Assembly: GCA_945879075.1 (NCBI GenBank)
Contig: CAMCUY010000005.1
Location: forward strand, 1-64,000
Length of the DNA stretch: 64,000 bases
Direction of reading: 5' to 3'
From: Akkermansia muciniphila
GTDB lineage: Bacteria; Verrucomicrobiota; Verrucomicrobiia; Verrucomicrobiales; Akkermansiaceae
Program-made: the position numbers and the translations under genes
Notes under the pieces: model-generated
The model's input: the letters and a program-made list of their open reading frames with translations, nothing else
Databases searched by the model: none
Told to the model about the DNA's origin: nothing
In this document: positions 39,138-49,662 of the stretch, one piece after another
Layout: every line of letters begins with the position of its first letter
Position numbering within the stretch: the first letter of the stretch is position 1

Positions 39138-41063
39138 TCACAGCGGCAGGTCGTAACTCCGCCCACCAACGCCTTCATACCAGCGGATGTAGGCTTGGTT
39201 GACCATCGCATAGCCGCCGGCGGTCGGGTAGTTGCCGGTGAAATACCAGTCGCCGCAGTCGCCTTTGATCGAGGCGTGGAGGTTGTCGATGTTTTGGAAA
39301 ATCACCTGCACTTCGCCGTGCCACTCAATGCCCTCCGGATAGACCATCCGGCTGATTTCCGCGGAAACCTCCTCATCGGTGAACGCCTCGTAAACCGCCT
39401 GGACGCGGTTCCGGCGCTCGGCGGCGGGCCGCTTGAGCTCCGCCTGGCAGTCATCGTAAATGCGGTCGAGCAGCGATTGCCTGCCCGCCCGGCGGTGCAG
39501 CGCGACGGCGGCGGCGAAGGCGATGAACTTGCCGAGCTCCGACATGTCGATGCCGTAACAATCCGGATAACGGATCTGCGGCGCGGTGGAGCAGACGACG
39601 ATCTTCGACGGCTTGGTGCGGGCGAGGATTTTGAGAATCGACTGCTTGAGCGTGGTGCCGCGGACGATCGAGTCGTCCAGTGCGACGAGGAGATCCCCCG
39701 GTTTCACGACGCCGTAGGTGATGTCGTAAACGTGGGAGACCATCTGGTCGCGGCCCTTTTCCTGCGAGATGAAGGTCCGCATCTTGATGTCCTTGTGCGC
39801 GATTTTCTCGCCCCTCGGCCAGTTGCGGAGGATCAGATCATCGACCAGCTCGGGCGTGAGGGTCCCATCACTCGAAGCCTTGAGGATTTCCGCGCGCACT
39901 TCCTGGCGGCGGTAGAGGCGGAGGCCGTCCATCAGCCCGTAATACGCCGTTTCTGCGGTGTTAGGAATGAAGGAGAAGACCGTCTTGTCAAACGCGCCGC
40001 CGATGGACTCGACGACCTGCGATACGAGCGCGGCACCCATCGCCTTCCGCTCGCGATAAATCTGCGGGTCGTTGCCTCGGGAGAAATAGATCTTCTCAAA
40101 CGAGCACGGCGTGTAGCGCCGCGGCGGCGTGAAGGCCGAGTCGGATATCGAGCCGTCCGACTTGATGGTGATCATCGATCCGGGATCGACTGCTTTCACC
40201 TCGCTGGCGTCTGCTTCGAACACGGTCATCAGCGGCACCCGCTCGGAAGAGAAGGCGATGACCTCGTCGGTTACTAACATGTGACACGGGCGGATGCCGT
40301 GCGGATCGCGCATGACGAACATGTCGCCGTTGCCGATGACGCCGCAAATCGCGTAGCCGCCGTCCCACGCGGCGGCGGATTCCGCGACCAGCTTGGGCAC
40401 GTCCAGTCCGGCGGAAATCATCGCCGGGATTTCCGCGCCGGGCACTCCGGAGTCGCGCAGGTGACGGTAAAGGTCGGTGTGCGCCTCGTCGAGATGGTAG
40501 CCGATTTCCTCTAACACCGTCTGCGTGTCGGTGCCGAAAACCGGGTGCTGACCGCGGTCGATGAGCACCTCATTGAGCGCGCCGGCGTTGGTCATGTTGA
40601 AATTCCCCATCACCATCAGGGTGCGCGTCGGCCAGTTGCTGCGGCGCAAATACGGATGGCAGCAGCCGGCGTCGAATTCCCCGGAAGTCCCGTAGCGCAG
40701 GTGGCCGATGAGGATTTCCCCGCCGAAATCGAAGTGCTTTTTCACACTTTCCGGGTCCTTGGCGTTCAGCAGGCCCTTGCGGGACATTTTGTAGAAATCC
40801 TTGGTTTCCTTGCGGAAAATCTCGGACAGCGCGTCCTTTTCCACGCCCCGGCGGCGATGGACATAGGACTGGCCGATGGGCATGTCGATTTTCACGCAGC
40901 CGATCCCGGTGCCGTCCTGGCCGCGGTTGCGCTGCTTTTCCATCAGGAGAAACAGCTTGTTCAGCCCCCAGAGGCAGGTGCCGTAGCGGTCGTAATAATA
41001 AGCCAGCGGCTTGCGGAGTCGCACTGCGGCGATTCCGCATTCGTGGGTGAGGAAGTCGCTCAT
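39138..41063 (-). CDS. purF: Amidophosphoribosyltransferase (large Bacteroidetes-type)
   Basis: Class II amidotransferase start HECGIAAVRLRKPLAYYYDRYG..QRNRGQDGTG; PRPP motif DSIVRGTTL. Confidence 0.88.
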   Translation of the reverse strand: MSDFLTHECGIAAVRLRKPLAYYYDRYGTCLWGLNKLFLLMEKQRNRGQDGTGIGCVKIDMPIGQSYVHRRRGVEKDALSEIFRKETKDFYKMSRKGLLNAKDPESVKKHFDFGGEILIGHLRYGTSGEFDAGCCHPYLRRSNWPTRTLMVMGNFNMTNAGALNEVLIDRGQHPVFGTDTQTVLEEIGYHLDEAHTDLYRHLRDSGVPGAEIPAMISAGLDVPKLVAESAAAWDGGYAICGVIGNGDMFVMRDPHGIRPCHMLVTDEVIAFSSERVPLMTVFEADASEVKAVDPGSMITIKSDGSISDSAFTPPRRYTPCSFEKIYFSRGNDPQIYRERKAMGAALVSQVVESIGGAFDKTVFSFIPNTAETAYYGLMDGLRLYRRQEVRAEILKASSDGTLTPELVDDLILRNWPRGEKIAHKDIKMRTFISQEKGRDQMVSHVYDITYGVVKPGDLLVALDDSIVRGTTLKQSILKILARTKPSKIVVCSTAPQIRYPDCYGIDMSELGKFIAFAAAVALHRRAGRQSLLDRIYDDCQAELKRPAAERRNRVQAVYEAFTDEEVSAEISRMVYPEGIEWHGEVQVIFQNIDNLHASIKGDCGDWYFTGNYPTAGGYAMVNQAYIRWYEGVGGRSYDLPL

Positions 41064-41082
41064 TCGTGGGGAAATCTTAGTC

Positions 41083-42078
41083 TCACTCGCCGGTTACGCA
41101 AACGCGGACGCCTTCTTCAGGCACCATCCGGCCTAAAACCGTGCCGCCGTCGCCCGCTTGGAGCGCGGCTTCGACGTCTGCCTCGGCGACGATCGCCACC
41201 CAGCCGATGCCCATGTTGAAGGTGTGGAAGCGGTCTTCCGCGTCGACGTGGGAGAGAAGTTTTTCAATGCCGGGAAGATTCCATTTCGGGATTTCCAGAT
41301 CGGCGCCCATGCCGCGGAACAGGCGCTCGAGGTTTTCCGGCAGGCCGCCGCCGGTGATGTGCGACATCGCTTTCGGCTTCACGCCGGATTTCTTCAAATC
41401 GCGGGTGACGTCGTGATAGAGACGCGTCGGCTTGAGCCAGGCGTGGAGCTCCTCGTCGGTGACCTCGCCGGGAAACTCGTTGAGCACGCGGCGGACCAGC
41501 GACCAGCCGTTGGCGTGGATGCTGTCCGAAGCGTAGCCGATGAGCACGTCGCCGACAGCGACGGTGGTCGGGTCGATCAAGTCGGGTTTTTCCGCGCAGC
41601 CGATGCAGAAACCGGAAAGCTCGATCACGTCCACGGGAACGATGCCCGGCATTTCGGCGGTTTCGCCGCCGGCGAGAATGCAGTCGCAGGCTTCGAGGTA
41701 ATCCGCCATGCCTGAAATGAGCCGGGTGATTTTCTCCTCATGCAACGCAGCAATCCCGATGTAATCGAGGAAAAGCAGCGCATCGCCGCCGGTGGTGAGG
41801 ATGTCGTTCACGCTCATTGCGACGAGATCCTTGCCCGCCGTTTCGAGAAGATCGTGCTCCAGCAGCAGTTCCAACTTCGTTCCGACGCCGTCGCAACCGG
41901 TCATCATGACCGGCTCCTTGTAGCTGCTCAGGTCGTAACAGGCGGCGAAAAGCCCGAAGGCCCCCCACAACTTGCGTGTCTGTTGAGTCCTGCGCACGTG
42001 AGTGCCGATGTCGCCCACCAGAGCGGCCGCTTTGCGCGTGTCCACTCCTGCCTGTTGGTATGTTAACTTGCCCGCCAT
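41083..42078 (-). CDS. purM: Phosphoribosylformylglycinamidine cyclo-ligase
   Basis: MAGKLTYQQAGVDTRKAAALVGDI..., GCDGVGTKLELL, MSVNDILTTGGDALLFLDYI, HITGGGLPENLERLF. Confidence 0.93.
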   Translation of the reverse strand: MAGKLTYQQAGVDTRKAAALVGDIGTHVRRTQQTRKLWGAFGLFAACYDLSSYKEPVMMTGCDGVGTKLELLLEHDLLETAGKDLVAMSVNDILTTGGDALLFLDYIGIAALHEEKITRLISGMADYLEACDCILAGGETAEMPGIVPVDVIELSGFCIGCAEKPDLIDPTTVAVGDVLIGYASDSIHANGWSLVRRVLNEFPGEVTDEELHAWLKPTRLYHDVTRDLKKSGVKPKAMSHITGGGLPENLERLFRGMGADLEIPKWNLPGIEKLLSHVDAEDRFHTFNMGIGWVAIVAEADVEAALQAGDGGTVLGRMVPEEGVRVCVTGE

Positions 42079-42225
42079 ATTCCGCTGCGGGGCTTTTACC
42101 AGCCACCCTCTTCCCGTCACGAAGAAAAAATCTTTGGTTTTTTTATAGTCCCGCCAATCCGCAAAATCCTTTGTTTTACAAGGATTCGGGTCGTGGAAAA
42201 TCAGTTTTCAAAAAATCCGACACTT
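41783..42225. repeat. purM 5' region, copy 1 of duplicated segment (functional locus)
   Basis: Same-orientation match to 48070..48505. Confidence 0.9.
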
Positions 42226-42527
42226 GGGACCTTGAAATGTTCAAAAAAAAGATTACCAACCCAAAATGATTGTCCTAGCAGGCTGCCGGACTTGAATTTT
42301 TTTTCGGAGGCCGTGTCAACATGCGGCGCACGGTCGTTTGTGGATACCATTTGTTGTAGTCACCCCGCCGTGGTTCTCGCGACAATCCAAACGGACGTTT
42401 GGTTTCGGACTAACCAAAAAAGAGGGGTCTTGGAGGTTCGGCCGGCCGATGAGGTGGATGGTGGAATGGGGGACGCTTTTGGGCAATTCCGTGGATTTTC
42501 AGACTCTTAGCCCCCAACGGCCTTCGC

Positions 42528-43060
42528 TTAGGCTCTTTGCAGGTTCATCCCGAGGTTAAAGAGTCGCTTGAGGTTGTAACGGGTGGCCATCAGGGTCCAT
42601 TCAAGGCCGGCCTTCTCCGTGCCGCGCAGCAGGAAGCGGCGAAAACCAATGGCTTGCTTGATGATGCCGATCACGGGCTCCACGGTTTGCTTGCGCAGGC
42701 CGCAGAGTTGTTTGCCTTCCGCGGTTTCCAGACGGTGGGTCATGCGCTCGGCGACGGATGCGTTTTCCGGCGGTGCGGGCGGGTCGGCCCGCGCTTCGAG
42801 CTGGGCGACACTGCGGCCGTGGCGCTCGCGGGCCATGGCGGCGTAGATGGTGGGCGGGTTGTCGCCGGCTTCTGCCGTTAGGGCGGCCGCCCCGCTGTAA
42901 TAGCCGGTGTCGAAGAGGGCTTTTCCCTCCTGGCCGATGGCCGGGCTGGGGGCGGCGAGGTTGGGGATGAGTTGCTCTTTGTCGTTGGCTTGCTGGGTGA
43001 CGTGTTAGCCGACGATGAGCAGGGTGGTGACTTCCACAGCGGCTTGCTATTGGTCCTGGG
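42528..43060 (-). pseudogene. C-terminal remnant of IS1182-family transposase
   Basis: VTTLLIVG*HVTQQANDKEQLIPNLAAPSPAIGQEGKALFDTGYYSGAAALTAEAGDNPPTIYAAMARERHG...ETAEGKQLCGLRKQTVEPVIGIIKQAIGFRRFLLRG; in-frame stops, N-terminus absent. Confidence 0.8.
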
Positions 43061-43867
43061 AATGACTTTGGCGATGATTCGCCCATCGAATACCCCGTGC
43101 CACTCAAGCTGACAGAATGGTAAACGAAGCTCTTGATGCGGTGGACTTTGTTGAGCAGGGTCTTGAGAAGAATCGGCGGCCTCCTAGTTGGTTTGTTGTC
43201 GTCAACGGTATCTGCCATGGGCCGCCGGTTCATTAAGCACTCATGCCGTCGGCCGACCATCAACGCCAGGAAGAGAAAGTTGCCCACAATAGTCCGCTTG
43301 TCCGACGAGTTTCAGACCCATTCTCGAATCGGCCTATTGTGGACAACTTGCAAGAGAGGCCTGCCGCTTCGCGGCGGTTAGTCCATGGTCTCACCCACAG
43401 ATCTGGCGGAAGAGATATACAATCAAGATGGATGCCATGGCAGCCCCGAAGTGCATGAAAACCGCGACACCGGCCTGAAATCCAGCGATCCGCCTTCCCC
43501 GATCAAGCAACCGCAACGAATATCACGCCTTCAAGCCGCGAAAAGGTGATCTTTGGAAGTGCCCTTTAATCAGGAAGGTCTACCTGCCACGCTGTTCCGA
43601 ACGGAAGTGGATTGATCGATTTTCTGGTTCTCCCATCAGGAACTTTATTTCGATCAGGCATCGAAATACGTTGACTGATTTTTGATGCGCTGGTAAGCAC
43701 GCCACCGTTCGTTCAAATCATCCCCCCGATGCTGATGAGTCCCCCCATGACTCACAGCTGATGCGCTCACTATCTGCTAGGCCAATCTCCCCCAGAGACC
43801 GGCCCATCCATTGGTGAGGATTTAATGATGTCATTGAGCGAATGATTTTATCCCCCAATCCCCCCTC

Positions 43868-46800
43868 ATGAAACCGAAATATCGTTCCCTCCACGGCCTT
43901 CACCTCACCGCCATCGCGCTCTCGTTCGCAGGGCTTTCCTCTTATTCTGTCCACGCCGCCAGTCGCACTTGGGATGGTTCGTCCAGCGCTAACTGGGCAA
44001 CGAGCTCCAACTGGAACAACCTTCCTAATACCACAGATAATGCCGTATTCAGCTCGGCAGGCGGCGGCAATACCACGATCGATCTCGGTGTTTCTGGGGT
44101 GACGATCGCGGCCATCAATTTTACCACGAATACTTCAGCAGCCTACACAATTGGTGCGGGGGCTGTCGGGTCTCAGACGCTAACTTTGGGAAATTCAGGT
44201 GCTGTTTCGGTAGATTCAGTCGTGGTGAATGATCAGCTCTTCAATGCCAATTTGATTCTTGGCACGGCCACGGCCAGTAATTACACCCTTACCAATAGCA
44301 GCACCACAAAGGGACTGACCTTTGCCGGGACGATTCAAGGCGGCACCGGTGGCACTGCGGGCGCAAAAATCGTGGCGATCGCAGGGCTGGGTACTACCAC
44401 GGTAGAAGGCGTGATCAGTAACGGGGGAGCCAGCAGTTTGAGTCTTGAAGCCAGTTCGGGTCTTTTGATCCTTTCCGGTGTCAATACGTTCACGGGTAAT
44501 ACGACCATCAAGTCGGGAGTGCTGCAGCTTGCCAACTTGGGCAACTCCGGATCAACGACCAGCAATTTGGGTACGGGTAGCACTCTCAAAATCGGTTCGC
44601 TCACTAGCGGTGGCACCTTGAAATACGTCGGAACGGGTGAGACGAGCAATCGTGTTATCGATTTGTCCGGGACGACTGGGGGCACGACGCTTAATGCCTC
44701 CGGTTCCGGTCTTCTAAAGTTCACCAGCAATTTTACCGCCACTGGGGCAGGTGTTAAGACGCTCAGTCTTACTGGTTCCGGCGCAGGCGAGATTGCCGGG
44801 AGAATCATCAATAACAGTGGATCGAACACCACCGCACTGAACAAAAGTGGCGACAGCATCTGGACGCTCTCCGGAGCGAATACTTATACCGGCCTGACCG
44901 ACGTGCAGGCGGGTACGCTGGCCTACGGCGTGAACAACGCGATCGCCACTGGCGCGGTTCAGGTTTCCGGAGGTATTCTGGATCTTGATACCTACAGTGA
45001 TAGCGTAGGTGCCGTGACGCTGACCAGTGGCAGCATTGCAGGCTCCACGGGTGTCCTGACGGGCACTTCTTACGCCATGAAAAACGGTTCGGTCAGCGCG
45101 ATTCTTGCTGGCAGCGCCAGCCTCACTAAGACGACGTCCGGAACTGTCACGTTATCCAACTCCAATACCTACACGGGAATCACCACGATTTCGGCAGGGG
45201 TGCTGAGTGTCTCATCTTTGGCCAACGGCGGTTCTACCAGCAATCTTGGTCAATCGACGAATGCTGCGGCCAATTTGGTTCTCGGCGGCGGCACCCTTCA
45301 ATACACCGGCGGCACGGTAAGCATGAACCGCAACTTTACCCTCACGACGGGGACAACCAGTTCCGTCGATGTCACCAGCGCCGAAACCGACCTGACCCTA
45401 AGTGGTGCAAGCACCAACACCACCGGTGGCCTGAATAAAGCCGGCGCGGGCCAATTGGTTATCACCGGCGCGAATCTTCATACGGGCCTCACCAATGTGC
45501 AGGCCGGCACGCTTGCCTATGGCGCGAACAACGCACTCTCCAATGGTGCCGTTCAGGTGTCGGGCGGCGTCTTGGATCTGAAGACTTTCAACGACACCGT
45601 AGGTGCCGTGACACTGGCCAGTGGTTCCATCACCGGCAGCACCGGTGTTCTTACTGGGGCGTCTTATGCAGTTCAAAGTGGCTCGATCAGCGCCATTCTG
45701 GCCGGTGCAGTTGCTCTGAACAAGACGACCACGGGGACAGCAATACTGAGCGGCGCCAATACCTACACCGGGGTGACCACCGTAAGTGCAGGCACACTGC
45801 GCGCCACGACCAGCGATAATGCTTTGGGCGCAGGCGCAGCCTCGCTGACTCTGGCTGGCGGGATCTTGGAGTTGGCCAATGACACAGGCCTCGATTTCGC
45901 GCGCAACACGACACTCTCTGCGAATTCGACCGTCAATTCTGACGTGCTGACCCTTGGCGCGGCTGGTGTAACTCATTCGCTGGGCACTCTCACCATGACG
46001 GGGCAGACGCTGACGATCGGCTCGGGGTCAACCGTTGGTAGTGGCACGGCAGGCATCACTTTTGATGCTGTCGCGGTGAATGGTGGAGCGGTGACGACCA
46101 CCTTCAATGCTGATACAGGATCGCTGCTTACCTTGGGTAGTGTAACCCCAGCAGGGGCAGGGGCCAAGGTGATCGCCTTCGGTGGAAATGGTGACACGAC
46201 GGTCAGGGGTGTACTCAACGACGCCTCCGGGGCCAGCACGGCGAGTGTGACCAAGTCCGGCAACGGGACGCTGATTTTGGCGAACGCCAATCTTTATGAC
46301 GCCGCCACCACGATCAGCGCGGGTATCGTCAGGGCAAAGAACAACACGGCGCTTGGAACCACTGCTGCGGGATCGTCGGTCACTGGTGGCGCGACGCTCG
46401 AACTGGATGGTACTGCAGGCCCTCTGACCGTCGGTGCGGAAGCTTTAACCCTCAACGGTACCGGGATTCTAAGTGGCGGCTCCTTGCGAAATATCAAGGG
46501 CAACAACAGCTACGCCGGGATAATTACCCTAGGCAGTGCCAGTCGTATCAACTCGGATGCAGACACCCTCACCCTCGATTCCTCCGGAAGCATCACGGGC
46601 AACTTTGGTCTCACCTTGGGCGGCGCGGGCAACATCGTTCTTTCGGACGCGTTTGCGCCGGCCACGGTTGCCCAGACTCTCACCAAGGACGGCGCGGGCA
46701 AACTCACCTTGAATTCCGCAAACACTTACACCGGGCTGACGACGATCTCCGATGGAATCTTGGCATTAGGCAGCAGTGGAGCTCTGGGTATAACGGGCAC

Positions 46801-47590
46801 CATCGCTTTCGGCGGAGGCACCCTGCAATATTCCAGCAGTAACGCCACCGACTACTCGGGTCGCTTTGCAACCACCGCTGGCCAAACCTACAAAATCGAC
46901 ACCAATGGTCGCAATGTCACCATAGCCTCGGGCCTCATCAGCTCAGAAGCAACGCTGAATAAGAGCGGATCTGGAACTCTGACGATCAATGGTATCAGCA
47001 CCTACACCGGCAAAACGACGGTCAGCGGTGGCACCTTGGCCATTGGCTCCACGGGCTCCATTGCCAATACCTCTGAAATCTCACTCGCGGGTGGCAATTT
47101 CAACGTCTCGGCAGTGACGAGTTACGCTCTGGGCAATACTCAATTCCTGACGGGAAGCGGCTCGGTGACTGGCAATCTAGTAGTCAATGGCACACTCGCA
47201 ATCGGCGCTTCACCGGGAACCATCAGCTTCAACAACAACCTCACTCTGGGACTCGGCTCGGCATCGAACTTCGAGTTTACCTCGGGATCTTTTGGTGCGG
47301 GAAGTTTCGATCTCGCACAGGGCGGATTGGCCCAGACAGTATGCTTTGGCGGAGTTCTCAACCTGTTCTTTAAGCCCGACGAAACCTTCATCCACGAGAC
47401 GACTGTGAAAATCTTCGACTTTGGGCATTACGCGGGCAACTTCTCGGCAGTCAACATCAACGGTTTGAGCGGCGACAGTTCGGCCACTTTTGACTCGGGC
47501 ACGGGGATTGTCACCGTGGTGCCGGAGCCCGCTGCTGCATTGCTTGGCGGGCTCGGCTTGTTGGTCCTACTCCGCCGCCGCAATCGCTAA
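43868..47590 (+). CDS. Autotransporter-associated beta-strand (PATR) repeat protein with PEP-CTERM sorting signal
   Basis: Multiple SGANTYTGLT/TTVSAGTL repeats; C-terminal VVPEPAAALLGGLGLLVLLRRRNR. Confidence 0.92.
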   Translation: MKPKYRSLHGLHLTAIALSFAGLSSYSVHAASRTWDGSSSANWATSSNWNNLPNTTDNAVFSSAGGGNTTIDLGVSGVTIAAINFTTNTSAAYTIGAGAVGSQTLTLGNSGAVSVDSVVVNDQLFNANLILGTATASNYTLTNSSTTKGLTFAGTIQGGTGGTAGAKIVAIAGLGTTTVEGVISNGGASSLSLEASSGLLILSGVNTFTGNTTIKSGVLQLANLGNSGSTTSNLGTGSTLKIGSLTSGGTLKYVGTGETSNRVIDLSGTTGGTTLNASGSGLLKFTSNFTATGAGVKTLSLTGSGAGEIAGRIINNSGSNTTALNKSGDSIWTLSGANTYTGLTDVQAGTLAYGVNNAIATGAVQVSGGILDLDTYSDSVGAVTLTSGSIAGSTGVLTGTSYAMKNGSVSAILAGSASLTKTTSGTVTLSNSNTYTGITTISAGVLSVSSLANGGSTSNLGQSTNAAANLVLGGGTLQYTGGTVSMNRNFTLTTGTTSSVDVTSAETDLTLSGASTNTTGGLNKAGAGQLVITGANLHTGLTNVQAGTLAYGANNALSNGAVQVSGGVLDLKTFNDTVGAVTLASGSITGSTGVLTGASYAVQSGSISAILAGAVALNKTTTGTAILSGANTYTGVTTVSAGTLRATTSDNALGAGAASLTLAGGILELANDTGLDFARNTTLSANSTVNSDVLTLGAAGVTHSLGTLTMTGQTLTIGSGSTVGSGTAGITFDAVAVNGGAVTTTFNADTGSLLTLGSVTPAGAGAKVIAFGGNGDTTVRGVLNDASGASTASVTKSGNGTLILANANLYDAATTISAGIVRAKNNTALGTTAAGSSVTGGATLELDGTAGPLTVGAEALTLNGTGILSGGSLRNIKGNNSYAGIITLGSASRINSDADTLTLDSSGSITGNFGLTLGGAGNIVLSDAFAPATVAQTLTKDGAGKLTLNSANTYTGLTTISDGILALGSSGALGITGTIAFGGGTLQYSSSNATDYSGRFATTAGQTYKIDTNGRNVTIASGLISSEATLNKSGSGTLTINGISTYTGKTTVSGGTLAIGSTGSIANTSEISLAGGNFNVSAVTSYALGNTQFLTGSGSVTGNLVVNGTLAIGASPGTISFNNNLTLGLGSASNFEFTSGSFGAGSFDLAQGGLAQTVCFGGVLNLFFKPDETFIHETTVKIFDFGHYAGNFSAVNINGLSGDSSATFDSGTGIVTVVPEPAAALLGGLGLLVLLRRRNR
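44872..45590 (+). repeat. Internal long repeat of the beta-strand-repeat gene
   Basis: ~44870-45000 (GANTYTGLTDVQAGTLAYGVNNAI...GAVQVSGGILDL) mirrored at ~45460-45590 (GANLHTGLTNVQAGTLAYGANNAL...GAVQVSGGVLDL). Confidence 0.8.
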
Positions 47591-47617
47591 TTTTGTTTGA
47601 TCGGAGTCGGTATCGCC

Positions 47618-47640
47618 GCCTCCGTGTTCTGAGGCGGACC
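47618..47640 (+). terminator. Candidate hairpin after the PEP-CTERM gene
   Basis: CCGCCTC-cgtgttct-GAGGCGG; weak T-tract. Confidence 0.4.
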
Positions 47641-47809
47641 CCGAAACTCGGGCCAGGGGTTAAGCTTTGATTGTGGTGGTCGGGTGCGGGTCTTGAACCC
47701 AAACTAAACCACACAAAATGAAAGCAAAACGAAGAAGGCTCCTGATGGGATTCGGTGGAAATTCTTGCAGCAAGTCCCCGGAGCGACAAGGCTTTCCCGA
47801 TGACGGGCA

Positions 47810-47925
47810 CCGATTTTTACCGTCAGATTCTTGGGATTTCCTCTCCGTGGAAGATCGTGAGCGTGGAACTCGACATGGAGGCCAAGCGGGTTGTCATCAC
47901 GACCGAGGTGGACCAGACTAACAGG
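47810..47925 (+). pseudogene. N-terminal remnant of ISL3-like transposase
   Basis: FYRQILGISSPWKIVSVELDMEAKRVVITTEVDQTNR then truncated. Confidence 0.6.
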
Positions 47926-47931
47926 TGAGGG

Positions 47932-48075
47932 CACTCCAAAGCTCCTTGAGCCTGTTCACGGTGTTGGGCTCCGCTCCCACGTATTGCTCTTTCCAACGAA
48001 AATACGTCGGCGAACTCACTCCAAGTTTCTTGCAAACGTCCTCCACTTCGGAGCCTCCGGCCAGCAGCGTCGCCG
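47932..48075 (-). pseudogene. IS3-family OrfA (HTH) fragment
   Basis: LLAGGSEVEDVCKKLGVSSPTYFRWKEQYVGAEPNTVNRLKELWSALTC*. Confidence 0.65.
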
Positions 48076-48505
48076 CCGGTGGTGAGGATGTCGTTCACGC
48101 TCATGGCGACGAGATCCTTGCCCGCCGTTTCGAGGAGATCGTGCTCCAGCAGCAGTTCCAGCTTGGTCCCGACGCCGTCGCAACCGGTCATCATGACCGG
48201 CTCCTTGTAGCTGCTCAGGTCGTAACAAGCGGCGAAAAGCCCGAAAGCCCCCCACAATTTGCGTGTCTGTTGAGTTCTGCGCACGTGAGTGCCGATGTCG
48301 CCCACCAGAGCGGCCGCTTTGCGCGTGTCCACTCCTGCCTGTTGGTATGTTAACTTGCCCGCCATAATTCCGCTGCGGGCCTTTACCAGCCACTCCCTTC
48401 CCGTCACGAAGAAAAAATCTTTGGTTTTTTTATAGTCCCGCCAATCCGGGAAATCCTCTGTCTTACATGAATGCGAGTCCCCGAAAACAGTTTTAAAAAA
48501 TCCGC
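48070..48505 (-). pseudogene. purM promoter and first ~98 codons, truncated second copy
   Basis: Protein identical to PurM from MAGKLTYQQ to LTTGGDA, then fused to the IS3 OrfA fragment. Confidence 0.9.
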
Positions 48506-48610
48506 GCATCGCGCCAAGTAGAATGACACCGGCGAGGGGATGAGAAATCGGCTTTCGTCGGTCGTTACGCCAGAAAGAGTGACACCCGGATCAAAACACT
48601 ATCTGGGATC

Positions 48611-48757
48611 ATGAGCCATAAGAGCCAAGAAGAGTATCTGGAGAGCTGCCGCCAGCGTTATCCAAACCGGAACCGGGCGGGTAAAAGTGCGATGATCGAC
48701 GATGTCAGCGACACTCTCGGCTGGGACCGCAAGCACACCATCAAGGCCCTCAACAGG
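48611..48757 (+). pseudogene. N-terminal fragment of an integrase/transposase
   Basis: MSHKSQEEYLESCRQRYPNRNRAGKSAMIDDVSDTLGWDRKHTIKALNRQ then unrelated sequence. Confidence 0.6.
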
Positions 48758-48893
48758 CAAGACCACCCTCTGGCTCAGCGCCGACGCCGACCGCTTCCCT
48801 GTCGAGCTCCGCGCCACCGCTGACACCAAACCTTGACCAAAGGTCCAAGTGGCTGGAGCGTCCCAGCACCCTCTTCATCCTCCAAATCTTCCT

Positions 48894-49613
48894 ATGAAAT
48901 CCCTTCTCCTCACCCTCTTCACCCTCCTCCCCGCCGCCGCCTTCGAGCTCCCCGCCAGCTCCAGCCAATGCCTCGTCGGCACTGCCGACGGCTGGGACAG
49001 TTCGCACGTCACCCTCCGACTCTATCAGAAATCCGGCAGCAGCTGGAAACCTGTCAGCGCGCCTTGGCAAGGCCGCCTCGGAAAAAGCGGGCTCGTCTGG
49101 GGAAAAGGCCGCCACCCCGTCCCCGCCGGAGCAGTCACCAAAAAAGAAGGCGACAGCCGCTCGCCCGCCGGCGTTTTCTCCATCGGCGGCGCGTGGGGTT
49201 ACTCGCCCGCCATCGCCAAAAACCCCGACCTGCCCTACCGCCAGGTGACTTCCCGCGACCTCTGGGTGGAAGACCCCGCGTCACCCCAATATAACAGAAA
49301 CGTCATCCTCGACCACGAGCCCGCCAGCGCTTGGGAGAAAAAGCAGCAGATGAAACAGACCGATCCGGTCCACTCGCTCAAACTCTTCGTCGCCCACAAC
49401 GCCCCGCCGGACGTCACGCCCCACGCCGGCTCCTCCATCTTTTTCCACATCTGGCGGCGCGACGGAGCCGCCCCCACCGCCGGTTGCACCACCATGGAAA
49501 AGCCCAAACTCGAGTGGCTCATTTCCCAGATCGAACCGACCAAGCGCCCGCTCTACGTCCTGCTGCCGCAAGCCGAATACCAAAAATTCCGCGCCGCCTG
49601 GAAGCTGCCTTGA
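48894..49613 (+). CDS. Exported L,D-transpeptidase family protein
   Basis: Signal [69 protein letters not shown]. Confidence 0.82.
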   Translation: MKSLLLTLFTLLPAAAFELPASSSQCLVGTADGWDSSHVTLRLYQKSGSSWKPVSAPWQGRLGKSGLVWGKGRHPVPAGAVTKKEGDSRSPAGVFSIGGAWGYSPAIAKNPDLPYRQVTSRDLWVEDPASPQYNRNVILDHEPASAWEKKQQMKQTDPVHSLKLFVAHNAPPDVTPHAGSSIFFHIWRRDGAAPTAGCTTMEKPKLEWLISQIEPTKRPLYVLLPQAEYQKFRAAWKLP

Positions 49614-49662
49614 GAAATCTCCCCTTGAATCACTCGGCATCCCGCCAAACACTGCCGCGTCC

